Shown here in pieces: positions 1 through 4,731 of a stretch of DNA of 5,697 nt. Positions within the stretch are counted from its first letter, which is position 1, and every line of letters starts with the position of its first letter. The notes beneath the pieces were generated by a model. The model ran no database searches. It was not told the origin of the DNA and was given only the letters and a program-made list of their open reading frames with translations. The stretch lies in the NCBI GenBank assembly GCA_021779415.1, contig JAJYAS010000266.1, positions 1-5,697 on the forward strand, given 5' to 3'. This DNA is from Bacillota bacterium (GTDB lineage: Bacteria; Bacillota_B; Desulfitobacteriia; Desulfitobacteriales; Desulfitobacteriaceae). Both the position numbers and the translations under genes were made by a program.

Positions 1-286
1 CAACATTGTCAAAAACATGGGTATTTAATAAAAGGGGCTCCTGAAAGACAAGAGCAATTCTACGACGAATAGGAAGCGGAACCTTCTGGGGAACGGACTG
101 GCCTTGAAAATAGAGCTGTCCGGAAGTTGGAGTTTCTAAAAAGGCTAAGATTTTCAACAAACTACTTTTGCCGGATCCATTTGGGCCGATCAGCCCTACA
201 CATTCCCCGGGCAGCAAATGGAAATGAATATCTCGCAATATAGTTTTATGTTCCTTTTTCCAGGTTATCTCCCGGGCTTCGAGCAC
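1..286 (-). CDS. tupC: Tungstate ABC transporter ATP-binding protein, N-terminal part (TupC-like)
   Basis: This is the first 95 codons of an ABC ATPase that runs off the left edge of the window. The Walker A loop GPNGSGKS is at residues 34-41, and the Q-loop glutamine is Q82 in VFQEPLLL; the ABC signature, Walker B and His switch lie outside the window. The start is a GTG at 284-286. No other in-frame start lies near it, and AGGAGG on the minus strand (295-300) sits 8 nt upstream. Only one base separates it from the tupB stop, so the two are almost certainly co-transcribed and translationally coupled. By family knowledge it would power tungstate uptake from the cytoplasmic face of the membrane by ATP hydrolysis. 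The ATPase identity is firm. The tungstate assignment rests on the neighbouring TupA and TupB; molybdate is the main alternative. Confidence 0.88.
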   Translation of the reverse strand, partial: MLEAREITWKKEHKTILRDIHFHLLPGECVGLIGPNGSGKSSLLKILAFLETPTSGQLYFQGQSVPQKVPLPIRRRIALVFQEPLLLNTHVFDNV

Positions 287-287
287 A

Positions 288-989
288 TTATGGCCCTCCT
301 TGCTGTTTCTGTTGGAGTAGGGTTAAGCCTAACGTCGCCCCATAGGCAAGTAAACATAAGATAATACTTAAGGCGATAGCAATGTCGAAGTTGCCTTTGG
401 AGACTTCCAGGACAGTGGCAGTTGTTAGAACGCGTGTCTGTCCTTTAATGTTTCCTCCTACCGCCATAGATGCTCCAATTTCCGAAACGATGGCTCCAAA
501 ACCAGCAATAATGGCGGCTAGGAGAGAAAAACGAACTTCTTTGAGCAACAACCAAGTATACTGAAGGCGGGTTGCACCCAGTGCCTGAATTTGAAGCCTC
601 AGTTTAGGGTCGGTTTGTTGGAGCGCGGCACAGGTTAATGCTGCGATAATGGGAGAAGCAATGATTGCTTGCGCAATAATAATGGCCGTCGGGGTATACA
701 TGATGTTTAAAAAGCCAAAGGGGCCGGAGCGCCAAAGGAAAATTGACACCCAAAGTCCGACCACCACAGGGGGTAACCCCATCCCGGTATTGACAACACT
801 TAAAACGAATCGTCGTCCGGGAAAGGGTTTGAGAGCTAAAAGTGTGCCGAAGGGAATTCCGAGTATTAAGCTTATTAACGTTCCTGTTGCTGATATTTTA
901 AGGGTAAGGAGCGTAATATCTATGACATCAGGATCCCCAGTAGCTAGGAGATGAATCGCGGCCAGGATACCTTGCCAAATCATGTCCAT
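288..989 (-). CDS. tupB: Tungstate ABC transporter permease TupB
   Basis: This 233-residue protein is strongly hydrophobic, with about five to six membrane segments (approximately residues 24-54, 62-86, 100-122, 154-176 and 203-226). It carries the cytoplasmic EAA-type loop that docks the ATPase, around residues 134-153 (core QALGATRLQYTWLLLKE), followed by the SEIGASMAVGGNI stretch typical of Tup/Wtp/Mod-type permeases. The length is usual for a TupB homodimer-forming permease. It would form the membrane channel for the oxyanion delivered by TupA. The ATG at 987-989 lies 5 bp after the tupA stop and has no good Shine-Dalgarno of its own, so translation probably depends on coupling to tupA. 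A second ATG two codons later (981-983) is an equally possible start. The next gene, the ATPase, begins one base after the stop. Confidence 0.93.
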   Translation of the reverse strand: MDMIWQGILAAIHLLATGDPDVIDITLLTLKISATGTLISLILGIPFGTLLALKPFPGRRFVLSVVNTGMGLPPVVVGLWVSIFLWRSGPFGFLNIMYTPTAIIIAQAIIASPIIAALTCAALQQTDPKLRLQIQALGATRLQYTWLLLKEVRFSLLAAIIAGFGAIVSEIGASMAVGGNIKGQTRVLTTATVLEVSKGNFDIAIALSIILCLLAYGATLGLTLLQQKQQGGP

Positions 990-994
990 GGGAA

Positions 995-1906
995 TTACTT
1001 GCCGAGATCTTCCATCTTTTTGCCGGCATCCGGGAAGAAGAGGGCTTGACCAAACTTATCTTTGCCAAAAGATCCGATGAGTTTTTGAGTATCTGCATCA
1101 ACCATAAAGTCGTCGAAGGCTTTAGCGCCAGCAGCATTAACTTTAGGGAACTTTTCAGGGTTCACTTGCATGACATGATAAATGTTCAGAAGAGCAGCCT
1201 CCCCTTGAAGGAGAATATCGAGTTTTAAGTTTTTCTTCGTAGCTAGATAGGTTGCGCGGTCTGTTAGCGTATAGGCATCTTTGTCTGAGGCCATGGTAAG
1301 TGTTTGTCCCATGCCTTGGCCGATCTCCTGATACTTACTTCCGGTAGGTTTAATATTGGCCTTCGCCCATAAAGCTTTCTCCATGATATCCGTTCCGGAT
1401 TTATCTCCACGGGAGACAAAAATTGAAGGACTCGCGTAAATAGCCTTTAAGGCATCAACGGCTGTTTTTGTGTCTTTAACTTTAGCGGGATCCGTTGATG
1501 GTCCTACGATTATGAAATCGTTATGCATCACAAGCTGATAGTTTATGGCTGTTTTATCATCAACTAGTTTTTTTTCTGCGCCGGGAGCATGCACGAGTAG
1601 AACGTCAGCTTCCCCTTTTTCGCCCATGGCGAGAGCAGCACCTGTACCTACCGCGATAGTTTTGACTTTATATCCGGTTTTTTTCTCGAAGGCAGGAATA
1701 AGCACGCCTAACAAACCGCTGTCTTGTGTACTCGTCGTGGTAGCTAGAATTAAGTCGGGATTTGCTGGTTTCGGGGTTTCGCTTGCTTGTGGTGCAGGAG
1801 TTGTTGCTGGGGTTGCTGTTTTTCCACACCCGACGACGACCACCATGAGGGCAACCATCATTAGGGCGAGACCAAAATTTAGTCTAGATCTGAGTTTCTT
1901 TTTCAT
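995..1906 (-). CDS. tupA: Tungstate-binding lipoprotein TupA
   Basis: This 303-residue substrate-binding lipoprotein begins with a lipoprotein signal: a basic start (MKKKLRSR), a hydrophobic core at about residues 11-25, and a lipobox VVGC with the lipidated Cys27. A proline/threonine-rich linker (about 29-50) precedes the mature domain. TupA hallmarks are visible: TTTS at 56-59 followed by TQDSGLL, VGTG at 86-89, DVLLVHA at 101-107, MHNDFIIVGP at 127-136, SRGDKSGT at 165-172, and NIYHVMQVNP near 241-250. In characterised TupA proteins the TTTS segment helps bind the oxyanion, with high selectivity for tungstate. The ATG has a strong GGAGGAG ribosome binding site 8 to 9 bases upstream. The gene stands first in tupABC and directly downstream of the HTH-PBP regulator gene. 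Tungstate would serve enzymes such as aldehyde:ferredoxin oxidoreductases or W-formate dehydrogenases encoded elsewhere. Molybdate transport is the alternative but fits the motifs less well. Confidence 0.94.
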   Translation of the reverse strand: MKKKLRSRLNFGLALMMVALMVVVVGCGKTATPATTPAPQASETPKPANPDLILATTTSTQDSGLLGVLIPAFEKKTGYKVKTIAVGTGAALAMGEKGEADVLLVHAPGAEKKLVDDKTAINYQLVMHNDFIIVGPSTDPAKVKDTKTAVDALKAIYASPSIFVSRGDKSGTDIMEKALWAKANIKPTGSKYQEIGQGMGQTLTMASDKDAYTLTDRATYLATKKNLKLDILLQGEAALLNIYHVMQVNPEKFPKVNAAGAKAFDDFMVDADTQKLIGSFGKDKFGQALFFPDAGKKMEDLGK

Positions 1907-1937
1907 TAATACTCTCCTCCTCTTTTTGTGCTTGTTG

Positions 1938-1970
1938 ATTATACTCCGTCCTCTACCTAAACTATTGCAA
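1938..1970 (-). promoter_or_regulatory. Probable tupA promoter with weak -35
   Basis: Reading on the minus strand, a perfect TATAAT (1943 to 1938) lies about 30 bp before the tupA start, which would give a leader of roughly 25 nt holding just the ribosome binding site. At the normal 17-bp spacing the -35 position reads AATAGT, a poor match. The nearest good -35 (TTGCAA, 1965-1970) is 21 bp away, which is too far for a standard sigma-A promoter. A strong -10 with a poor -35 suggests an activator-dependent promoter, but this is inference. Confidence 0.45.
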
Positions 1971-1987
1971 GAACCGTGCCTGCTTGC
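1967..1987. promoter_or_regulatory. GCAAG-N11-CTTGC dyad, candidate operator upstream of tupA
   Basis: GCAAG (1967-1971) and CTTGC (1983-1987) form a perfect 5-bp inverted repeat separated by 11 bp. Its centre lies about 46 bp before the predicted tupA transcription start, where class II activators often bind. The HTH-PBP regulator encoded immediately upstream is the obvious candidate ligand. The arms are short, so chance cannot be excluded, and I found no clear second copy near the regulator's own promoter. Confidence 0.3.
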
Positions 1988-1988
1988 C

Positions 1989-2906
1989 CTAGGTATTCAA
2001 GAGGATTCTCCCTGTCAACGAGGTATCGTAGCCACTATTTTGTTGAATGGCTTGAATAAATCCAGGAGATCTCAAAACATCTAAAAGTTGTTGCCAAACA
2101 GGGGTTTTGGCGGTTTGACCTAAACAAACGAGATCATACCGTTCTTGGAATAGAGGCACAAAATCTAGGCCAAGTCGTTGAGCGGCAGCCTTAACTCCCA
2201 GTCCGACATCTGCTTGTCCGTTAGCTATAAGGCAGGCCACTCCGGAGTGTGTGGTTTCTTCGTGTTCGTAGCCTAAAATTTGGCCAGGAGAAATCTTGGC
2301 TGCTTGCAGGTAGGCATCGAGGCGTAGACGGGTTCCAGATCCTTTTTGTCGATTGATAAAGTGCAGACCCTCTAAAGTGATGTCGTCCCAAGTATGTAGA
2401 TGAAGAGGGTTGCCAGGGGCTACAATGAAACCTTGTTCACGTTGAACTAGATTTACAACACAAACAGCTTCTCCGGGGATAACGTGTTTGACAAATGAAA
2501 GGTTATAATCCTTAGACGCTTCATCCCATAAATGTGCTCCTGAAATTTCCGCTTCACCGCGGTAGAGTGCAATGAGTCCATCCATACTTCCACGGAAGGA
2601 AAGTGAGGATTCTACGGGCGTGGGAGTGTGTCTAAGGAACTCGAAAAGCAGTTCAACAATAGGGTCGTGGCTTCCTATAAAACGAATTTTCGCTGATTCT
2701 GAAGTACTGGAGGGTGTATCTTGAGGAAGCGTACTATGCGTACTAAGAGTTCCATGGAGATATTGGTCAAGTACAGAAGGATCAATCCGTAGTTGACGAC
2801 CGATGTGGTGAGCGGGGATCTCCCCTCGTTTGACAAGTTCATAAAGAGTATATTTAGAGATTTTAAGGATAGTAGCCGCTTCAGCAGCAGTTAGAGTTAG
2901 ACCCAA
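1989..2906 (-). CDS. One-component regulator: excisionase-like HTH fused to PBP-like sensor domain
   Basis: This 305-residue protein has two domains. Residues about 4-52 are an excisionase/MerR-like HTH (LTAAEAATILKISKYTLYEL, then VKRGEIPAHHIGRQLRI). A Ser/Thr/Pro-rich linker (about 53-72) leads to a periplasmic-binding-protein-like domain (about 75-290) with INRQKGSGTRLRLD at 184-197 and ANGQADVGLGVKA at 228-240, resembling the PBP_like family (Pfam PF12727, recalled not searched). There is no signal peptide, so the sensor is cytoplasmic. Such HTH-PBP proteins often accompany molybdate/tungstate uptake or molybdopterin genes, and it probably senses tungstate, molybdate or a cofactor-related oxyanion and controls tupABC. 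The start is a TTG at 2904-2906 with AAGGAGG placed 7 nt upstream. It is unlike the classical ModE (wHTH plus TOBE). Ligand and sign of regulation are inferred. Confidence 0.85.
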   Translation of the reverse strand: MGLTLTAAEAATILKISKYTLYELVKRGEIPAHHIGRQLRIDPSVLDQYLHGTLSTHSTLPQDTPSSTSESAKIRFIGSHDPIVELLFEFLRHTPTPVESSLSFRGSMDGLIALYRGEAEISGAHLWDEASKDYNLSFVKHVIPGEAVCVVNLVQREQGFIVAPGNPLHLHTWDDITLEGLHFINRQKGSGTRLRLDAYLQAAKISPGQILGYEHEETTHSGVACLIANGQADVGLGVKAAAQRLGLDFVPLFQERYDLVCLGQTAKTPVWQQLLDVLRSPGFIQAIQQNSGYDTSLTGRILLNT

Positions 2907-2936
2907 ATAGTTACCTCCTTTTTCCTTTTCCTGTTA

Positions 2937-2965
2937 AGCTTAAAATAAGAAAGTTAGCAAGTCAA
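2937..2965 (-). promoter_or_regulatory. Possible promoter of the HTH-PBP regulator gene
   Basis: On the minus strand TTGACT (2965 to 2960) is followed after 17 bp by TAAGCT (2942 to 2937). The -35 is good and the -10 is poor. The -10 falls in a perfect 10-bp palindrome, TTAAGCTTAA (2934-2943), which could be an operator or chance. The ribosome binding site GGAGG is at 2914-2918. Confidence 0.35.
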
Positions 2966-3215
2966 TACGGTAGTAGCAAACAATTGGGATTAATTTGCAT
3001 AGGTTAGTTTCAGTTGGCAATTTGGGATCAGGAAAGCAACGTTTGATTGCCGAGGGTGTAGCGTGGACTATGTTCAAAAGAACAGTTTTGCCCATATGAT
3101 GTACTATAATTTGGATGAATATATGAGCAAATTAAAGGAATGCAGACATTAACCTATCTGGCTTAGAAAAAACCGGAAACTATTCAAGGATATCGACGTA
3201 GAATATATTTTTTTG

Positions 3216-3243
3216 TTGACAACACAGAACTTTGTGCTAAAAT
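3216..3243 (+). promoter_or_regulatory. Strong extended -10 promoter of speD
   Basis: A perfect -35 TTGACA (3216-3221) is followed after 16 bp by TAAAAT (3238-3243), which is preceded by TGC, an extended -10 element. An A/T-rich stretch with seven T's (3208-3214) lies just upstream and could act as an UP element. The predicted start of transcription is near 3250, giving a leader of about 87 nt before the speD TTG. Confidence 0.8.
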
Positions 3244-3253
3244 TTAACCTGAT

Positions 3254-3310
3254 GGAAATTTGGGTTACCGGACGAAATGACGACCGGCTCAGATTCTTTC
3301 CTGTTTTTTT
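3254..3310 (+). terminator. Terminator-like attenuator hairpin in the speD leader
   Basis: Hand folding gives one long imperfect hairpin starting a few bases after the predicted transcript start. GGAAA (3254-3258) pairs with TTTCC (3297-3301), TTTGGG (3259-3264) pairs with CTCAGA (3288-3293, two G-U), and CCGG (3268-3271) pairs with CCGG (3284-3287) around a 12-nt loop. There is a 3-nt bulge on each side. It is followed by TG and seven T's (3304-3310), the classic shape of an intrinsic terminator, yet it lies between the speD promoter and the speD start. This suggests premature termination as a control point. No known riboswitch class was recognised. Confidence 0.5.
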
Positions 3311-3324
3311 AACAAAAAAGGGGG
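3299..3324 (+). promoter_or_regulatory. Hairpin masking the speD ribosome binding site
   Basis: The speD Shine-Dalgarno (AAAGGGGG, ending at 3324) lies in the 3' arm of a possible hairpin. T's at 3304-3309 pair with A's at 3314-3319 around the loop TAAC, and TCCT (3299-3302) pairs with GGGG (3321-3324) beyond one G/G mismatch. It shares bases 3299-3301 and the T run with the upstream terminator-like stem, so the two folds compete. The Shine-Dalgarno is also unusually far, 12 nt, from the TTG start. Confidence 0.4.
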
Positions 3325-3336
3325 CAACGATCACAA

Positions 3337-3714
3337 TTGGCAAATTCTCTTGGACGTCATGTGTTGGCTGAAATTTATGGGTGTAGTTTCGACATTCTAA
3401 ACGATCGAGAAAAAGTCGAAACACTGATGGTCAATGCAGCTTTGGAAGCTGGTGCCGAGGTACGTGAGGTAGTGTTTCATAAGTTTAGTCCTCAAGGGGT
3501 GAGCGGTGTAGTGGTGATTTCAGAATCACACTTAGCCATCCACACGTGGCCAGAACTCGGATATGCAGCTGTTGACGTCTTTACTTGCGGGGACCGTGTC
3601 AATCCCTGGGATGCCTGTAACTATTTAACGGATCAATTTGAAGCAGGTCATATGACAGCAACAGAAATCAAGCGGGGAATCGTGGAGGATTCAAAGGAAG
3701 CGGTAAATATATAG
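3337..3714 (+). CDS. speD: S-adenosylmethionine decarboxylase proenzyme SpeD
   Basis: This 125-residue protein is the short bacterial/archaeal class of S-adenosylmethionine decarboxylase, which makes the aminopropyl donor (decarboxylated SAM) for spermidine synthesis in the cytoplasm. The self-cleavage site is E63/S64 in [13 protein letters not shown]; cleavage would turn Ser64 into the pyruvoyl cofactor. His69 (processing) and Cys84 (FTCGD, catalytic acid) match the conserved residues of the Thermotoga-type enzyme. The N-terminal [12 protein letters not shown] and the C-terminal [10 protein letters not shown] and [10 protein letters not shown] segments are also typical, and the length is normal. 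The TTG at 3337-3339 is chosen because it alone retains the conserved SLGRH segment. It is preceded by a strong promoter and a structured leader. No spermidine synthase gene (speE) is adjacent in the window, which is unusual but not rare. Confidence 0.96.
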   Translation: MANSLGRHVLAEIYGCSFDILNDREKVETLMVNAALEAGAEVREVVFHKFSPQGVSGVVVISESHLAIHTWPELGYAAVDVFTCGDRVNPWDACNYLTDQFEAGHMTATEIKRGIVEDSKEAVNI

Positions 3715-3719
3715 GAGGG
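3713..3719 (+). promoter_or_regulatory. Orphan Shine-Dalgarno overlapping the speD stop
   Basis: AGGAGGG begins inside the speD TAG stop codon, as if a coupled downstream gene should follow. No ATG, GTG or TTG lies at a proper distance. Only an ATT at 3726 opens a 16-codon frame. It may be a relic of a lost operon partner such as speE, or chance. Confidence 0.35.
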
Positions 3720-3771
3720 ATATTTATTTTACTCCGGACTAAGACAAGTACGGATATAACCACTGGTACTA

Positions 3772-3812
3772 GATAGACCTTGTGACTGAAAAAGTTGCAA
3801 GGTCTATTGTAT
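3772..3812 (+). terminator. Stable hairpin downstream of speD, probable terminator
   Basis: ATAGACCTTG (3773-3782) and CAAGGTCTAT (3798-3807) are perfect inverted repeats. The stem extends inward through T-G, G-T, A-T and C-G pairs to 3786/3794, and outward by one G-T pair, giving about 15 bp around the 7-nt loop TGAAAAA. The following TGTATT is only moderately T-rich, so termination may be weak. Position after speD and before an independent operon supports a terminator or mRNA 3' end stabiliser. A direct repeat ACTGGTA flanks it (3762-3768 and 3814-3820). Confidence 0.5.
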
Positions 3813-3906
3813 TACTGGTAAGTTTACATACTCTTGGAATAATAATGTCATATTATCAGGGTACAATATTTCAAAGGAGCAGGACTTTTAATATAAATAT
3901 CGAATA

Positions 3907-3912
3907 TATAAT
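3907..3912 (+). promoter_or_regulatory. Candidate -10 element for the menaquinone operon
   Basis: A perfect TATAAT stands in a very A/T-rich stretch (3884-3920). No TTGACA-like sequence lies 16-18 bp upstream, so the -35 is weak or absent. Transcription would start near 3919, leaving about 30 nt before the ATG at 3949. A second candidate, TACAAT at 3862-3867, has an equally weak -35. Confidence 0.35.
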
Positions 3913-3948
3913 AGTTTAATGTCTGAATTGAAGACAAGGAGCGATAAC

Positions 3949-4716
3949 ATGGGTCCGCTAGAATTCAGCTTCCTTGAGAAACTGAACGTGGTACAGGCGC
4001 ATTTGCGCCAAGAAATAAACTTCAAACCAGCTGGTTTTGAAGAATTGGTTCAACTGGATATGGATGAACTTGATCGCACGGTTAATCCAGCGATTGTCTT
4101 AGCAGTAAGTCGAGCCTGTGGAGATCATGGGCGAAAATCTGAAGCGTTGGCTGGCATCATTCAATTTATATTTATGGCCAATCAGGTTCATAGATTAATG
4201 AAGGACGACAGTGATATCTCGGAAGAACTTCGACAATTTCCAGTGCTTGTCGGGGACTTGTTATATGGAAAGTTCTTTCTGGATCTCTGTCGTGAAAAAC
4301 TGCTGCCATTTTTAGATCCCCTGGCTCAAGTCATGGGCACAATGAGCGAAGGGGGGATTTCTCGTTGGCTTTCTCGGGGTAAGAAACTCAATAGAGATGA
4401 GTGGCTTAGAATTATTGAAATGGAAAGCGCCTCATTGACAGAATTAGGCGCTCGTCTAAGCGCAGAACTTGCGGGTGTTTCACTTCCCTTACAGTATCAG
4501 ATTGAAGCCTTTGGCCGAGAATTGGGATTAGCATGGGGAGTTTGGAAAGAACGTTTAGGAAATGCCGAGGTGCAATCGATCCTTCAACGGGCAAAGGGAA
4601 TCTTAAATGAAATTTCGGCTGGATCACAGCTTCAGTTACAACCTCTTTGCGAGGTGCATCATTATCTGGAGCAACAGCTAAGTACAGATTACAACCCTGT
4701 AGAGATGGGGTCGTAA
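3949..4716 (+). CDS. Degenerate polyprenyl-diphosphate-synthase-like protein, HepS-type subunit candidate
   Basis: I chose the ATG at 3949 (255 residues) because AAGGAG (3936-3941) sits 7 nt upstream; the in-frame ATG at 3919 has no Shine-Dalgarno. The protein is largely alpha-helical and keeps landmarks of the trans-prenyl diphosphate synthase fold: IQFIFMANQVH (about 71-81), VLVGDLLYG (99-107), a segment like the family's KT region (ASLTELGARLSA, 161-172) and FGRELGLAW (188-196). The catalytic parts are gone. The first DDxxD site is replaced by a shortened RLMKDDSD segment, the KT pair reads ES (159-160), and the second aspartate motif reads GVWKERLG. This pattern resembles HepS, the non-catalytic subunit of heptaprenyl diphosphate synthase, so it may assist a HepT-type partner encoded elsewhere. 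It lies 15 bp before the prenyltransferase gene, consistent with menaquinone tail supply. The fold assignment is by eye and moderately sure. Confidence 0.65.
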   Translation: MGPLEFSFLEKLNVVQAHLRQEINFKPAGFEELVQLDMDELDRTVNPAIVLAVSRACGDHGRKSEALAGIIQFIFMANQVHRLMKDDSDISEELRQFPVLVGDLLYGKFFLDLCREKLLPFLDPLAQVMGTMSEGGISRWLSRGKKLNRDEWLRIIEMESASLTELGARLSAELAGVSLPLQYQIEAFGRELGLAWGVWKERLGNAEVQSILQRAKGILNEISAGSQLQLQPLCEVHHYLEQQLSTDYNPVEMGS

Positions 4717-4731
4717 CGAACGGAGTGGAGT

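Larger units (their letters stand above)
2907..3336. other. Divergent intergenic region between the regulator gene and speD
   Basis: No credible protein gene is seen in these 430 bp. The left part holds the regulator's ribosome binding site and possible promoter. The centre has a stem formed by TTGGCAAT-type and ATTGCCGA-type arms (3014-3022 with 3045-3053, including two G-T pairs) and an isolated plus-strand TATAAT at 3105-3110 with no good -35. The right part holds the speD promoter and a structured leader. A near repeat CAATTGGGAT (2981-2990) and CAATTTGGGAT (3018-3028) is also present. Only very short reading frames occur, for example a nine-codon frame from ATG 3124 without a Shine-Dalgarno. 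Confidence 0.6.

Noticed and set aside
1545..2084. 179-codon open frame on the plus strand
   Set aside because: It is antisense to tupA, which has clear family motifs. Its translation is Ala/Pro/Ser-rich, as expected from a shadow frame, and it crosses the tupA promoter gap into the regulator gene.
3012..3075. Possible T-box or lysine-type leader near the GCCGAGGGTGTAG segment
   Set aside because: The T-box consensus AGGGTGGNACCGCG is not met, there is no terminator or aminoacyl-tRNA/amino acid gene downstream, and the segment is far upstream of the speD promoter.
3181..3214. TATTC/GAATA repeat followed by seven T's as a terminator
   Set aside because: The stem is only 5 A/T-rich pairs with a 15-nt loop. 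The T run is better read as the A/T-rich element upstream of the speD -35.
3268..3292. Resemblance of CCGGACGA...CCGG.TCAG to the guanidine-III (ykkC-III) riboswitch
   Set aside because: The short strings match, but the conserved downstream part and the long pseudoknot partner are absent; only a 4-bp GAAA/TTTC pairing could be drawn. speD is also not a usual target of that class.
3149..3424. 91-codon open frame on the minus strand
   Set aside because: It overlaps the speD promoter, leader and start in antisense, and resembles no family I know. It is best explained as a chance frame.
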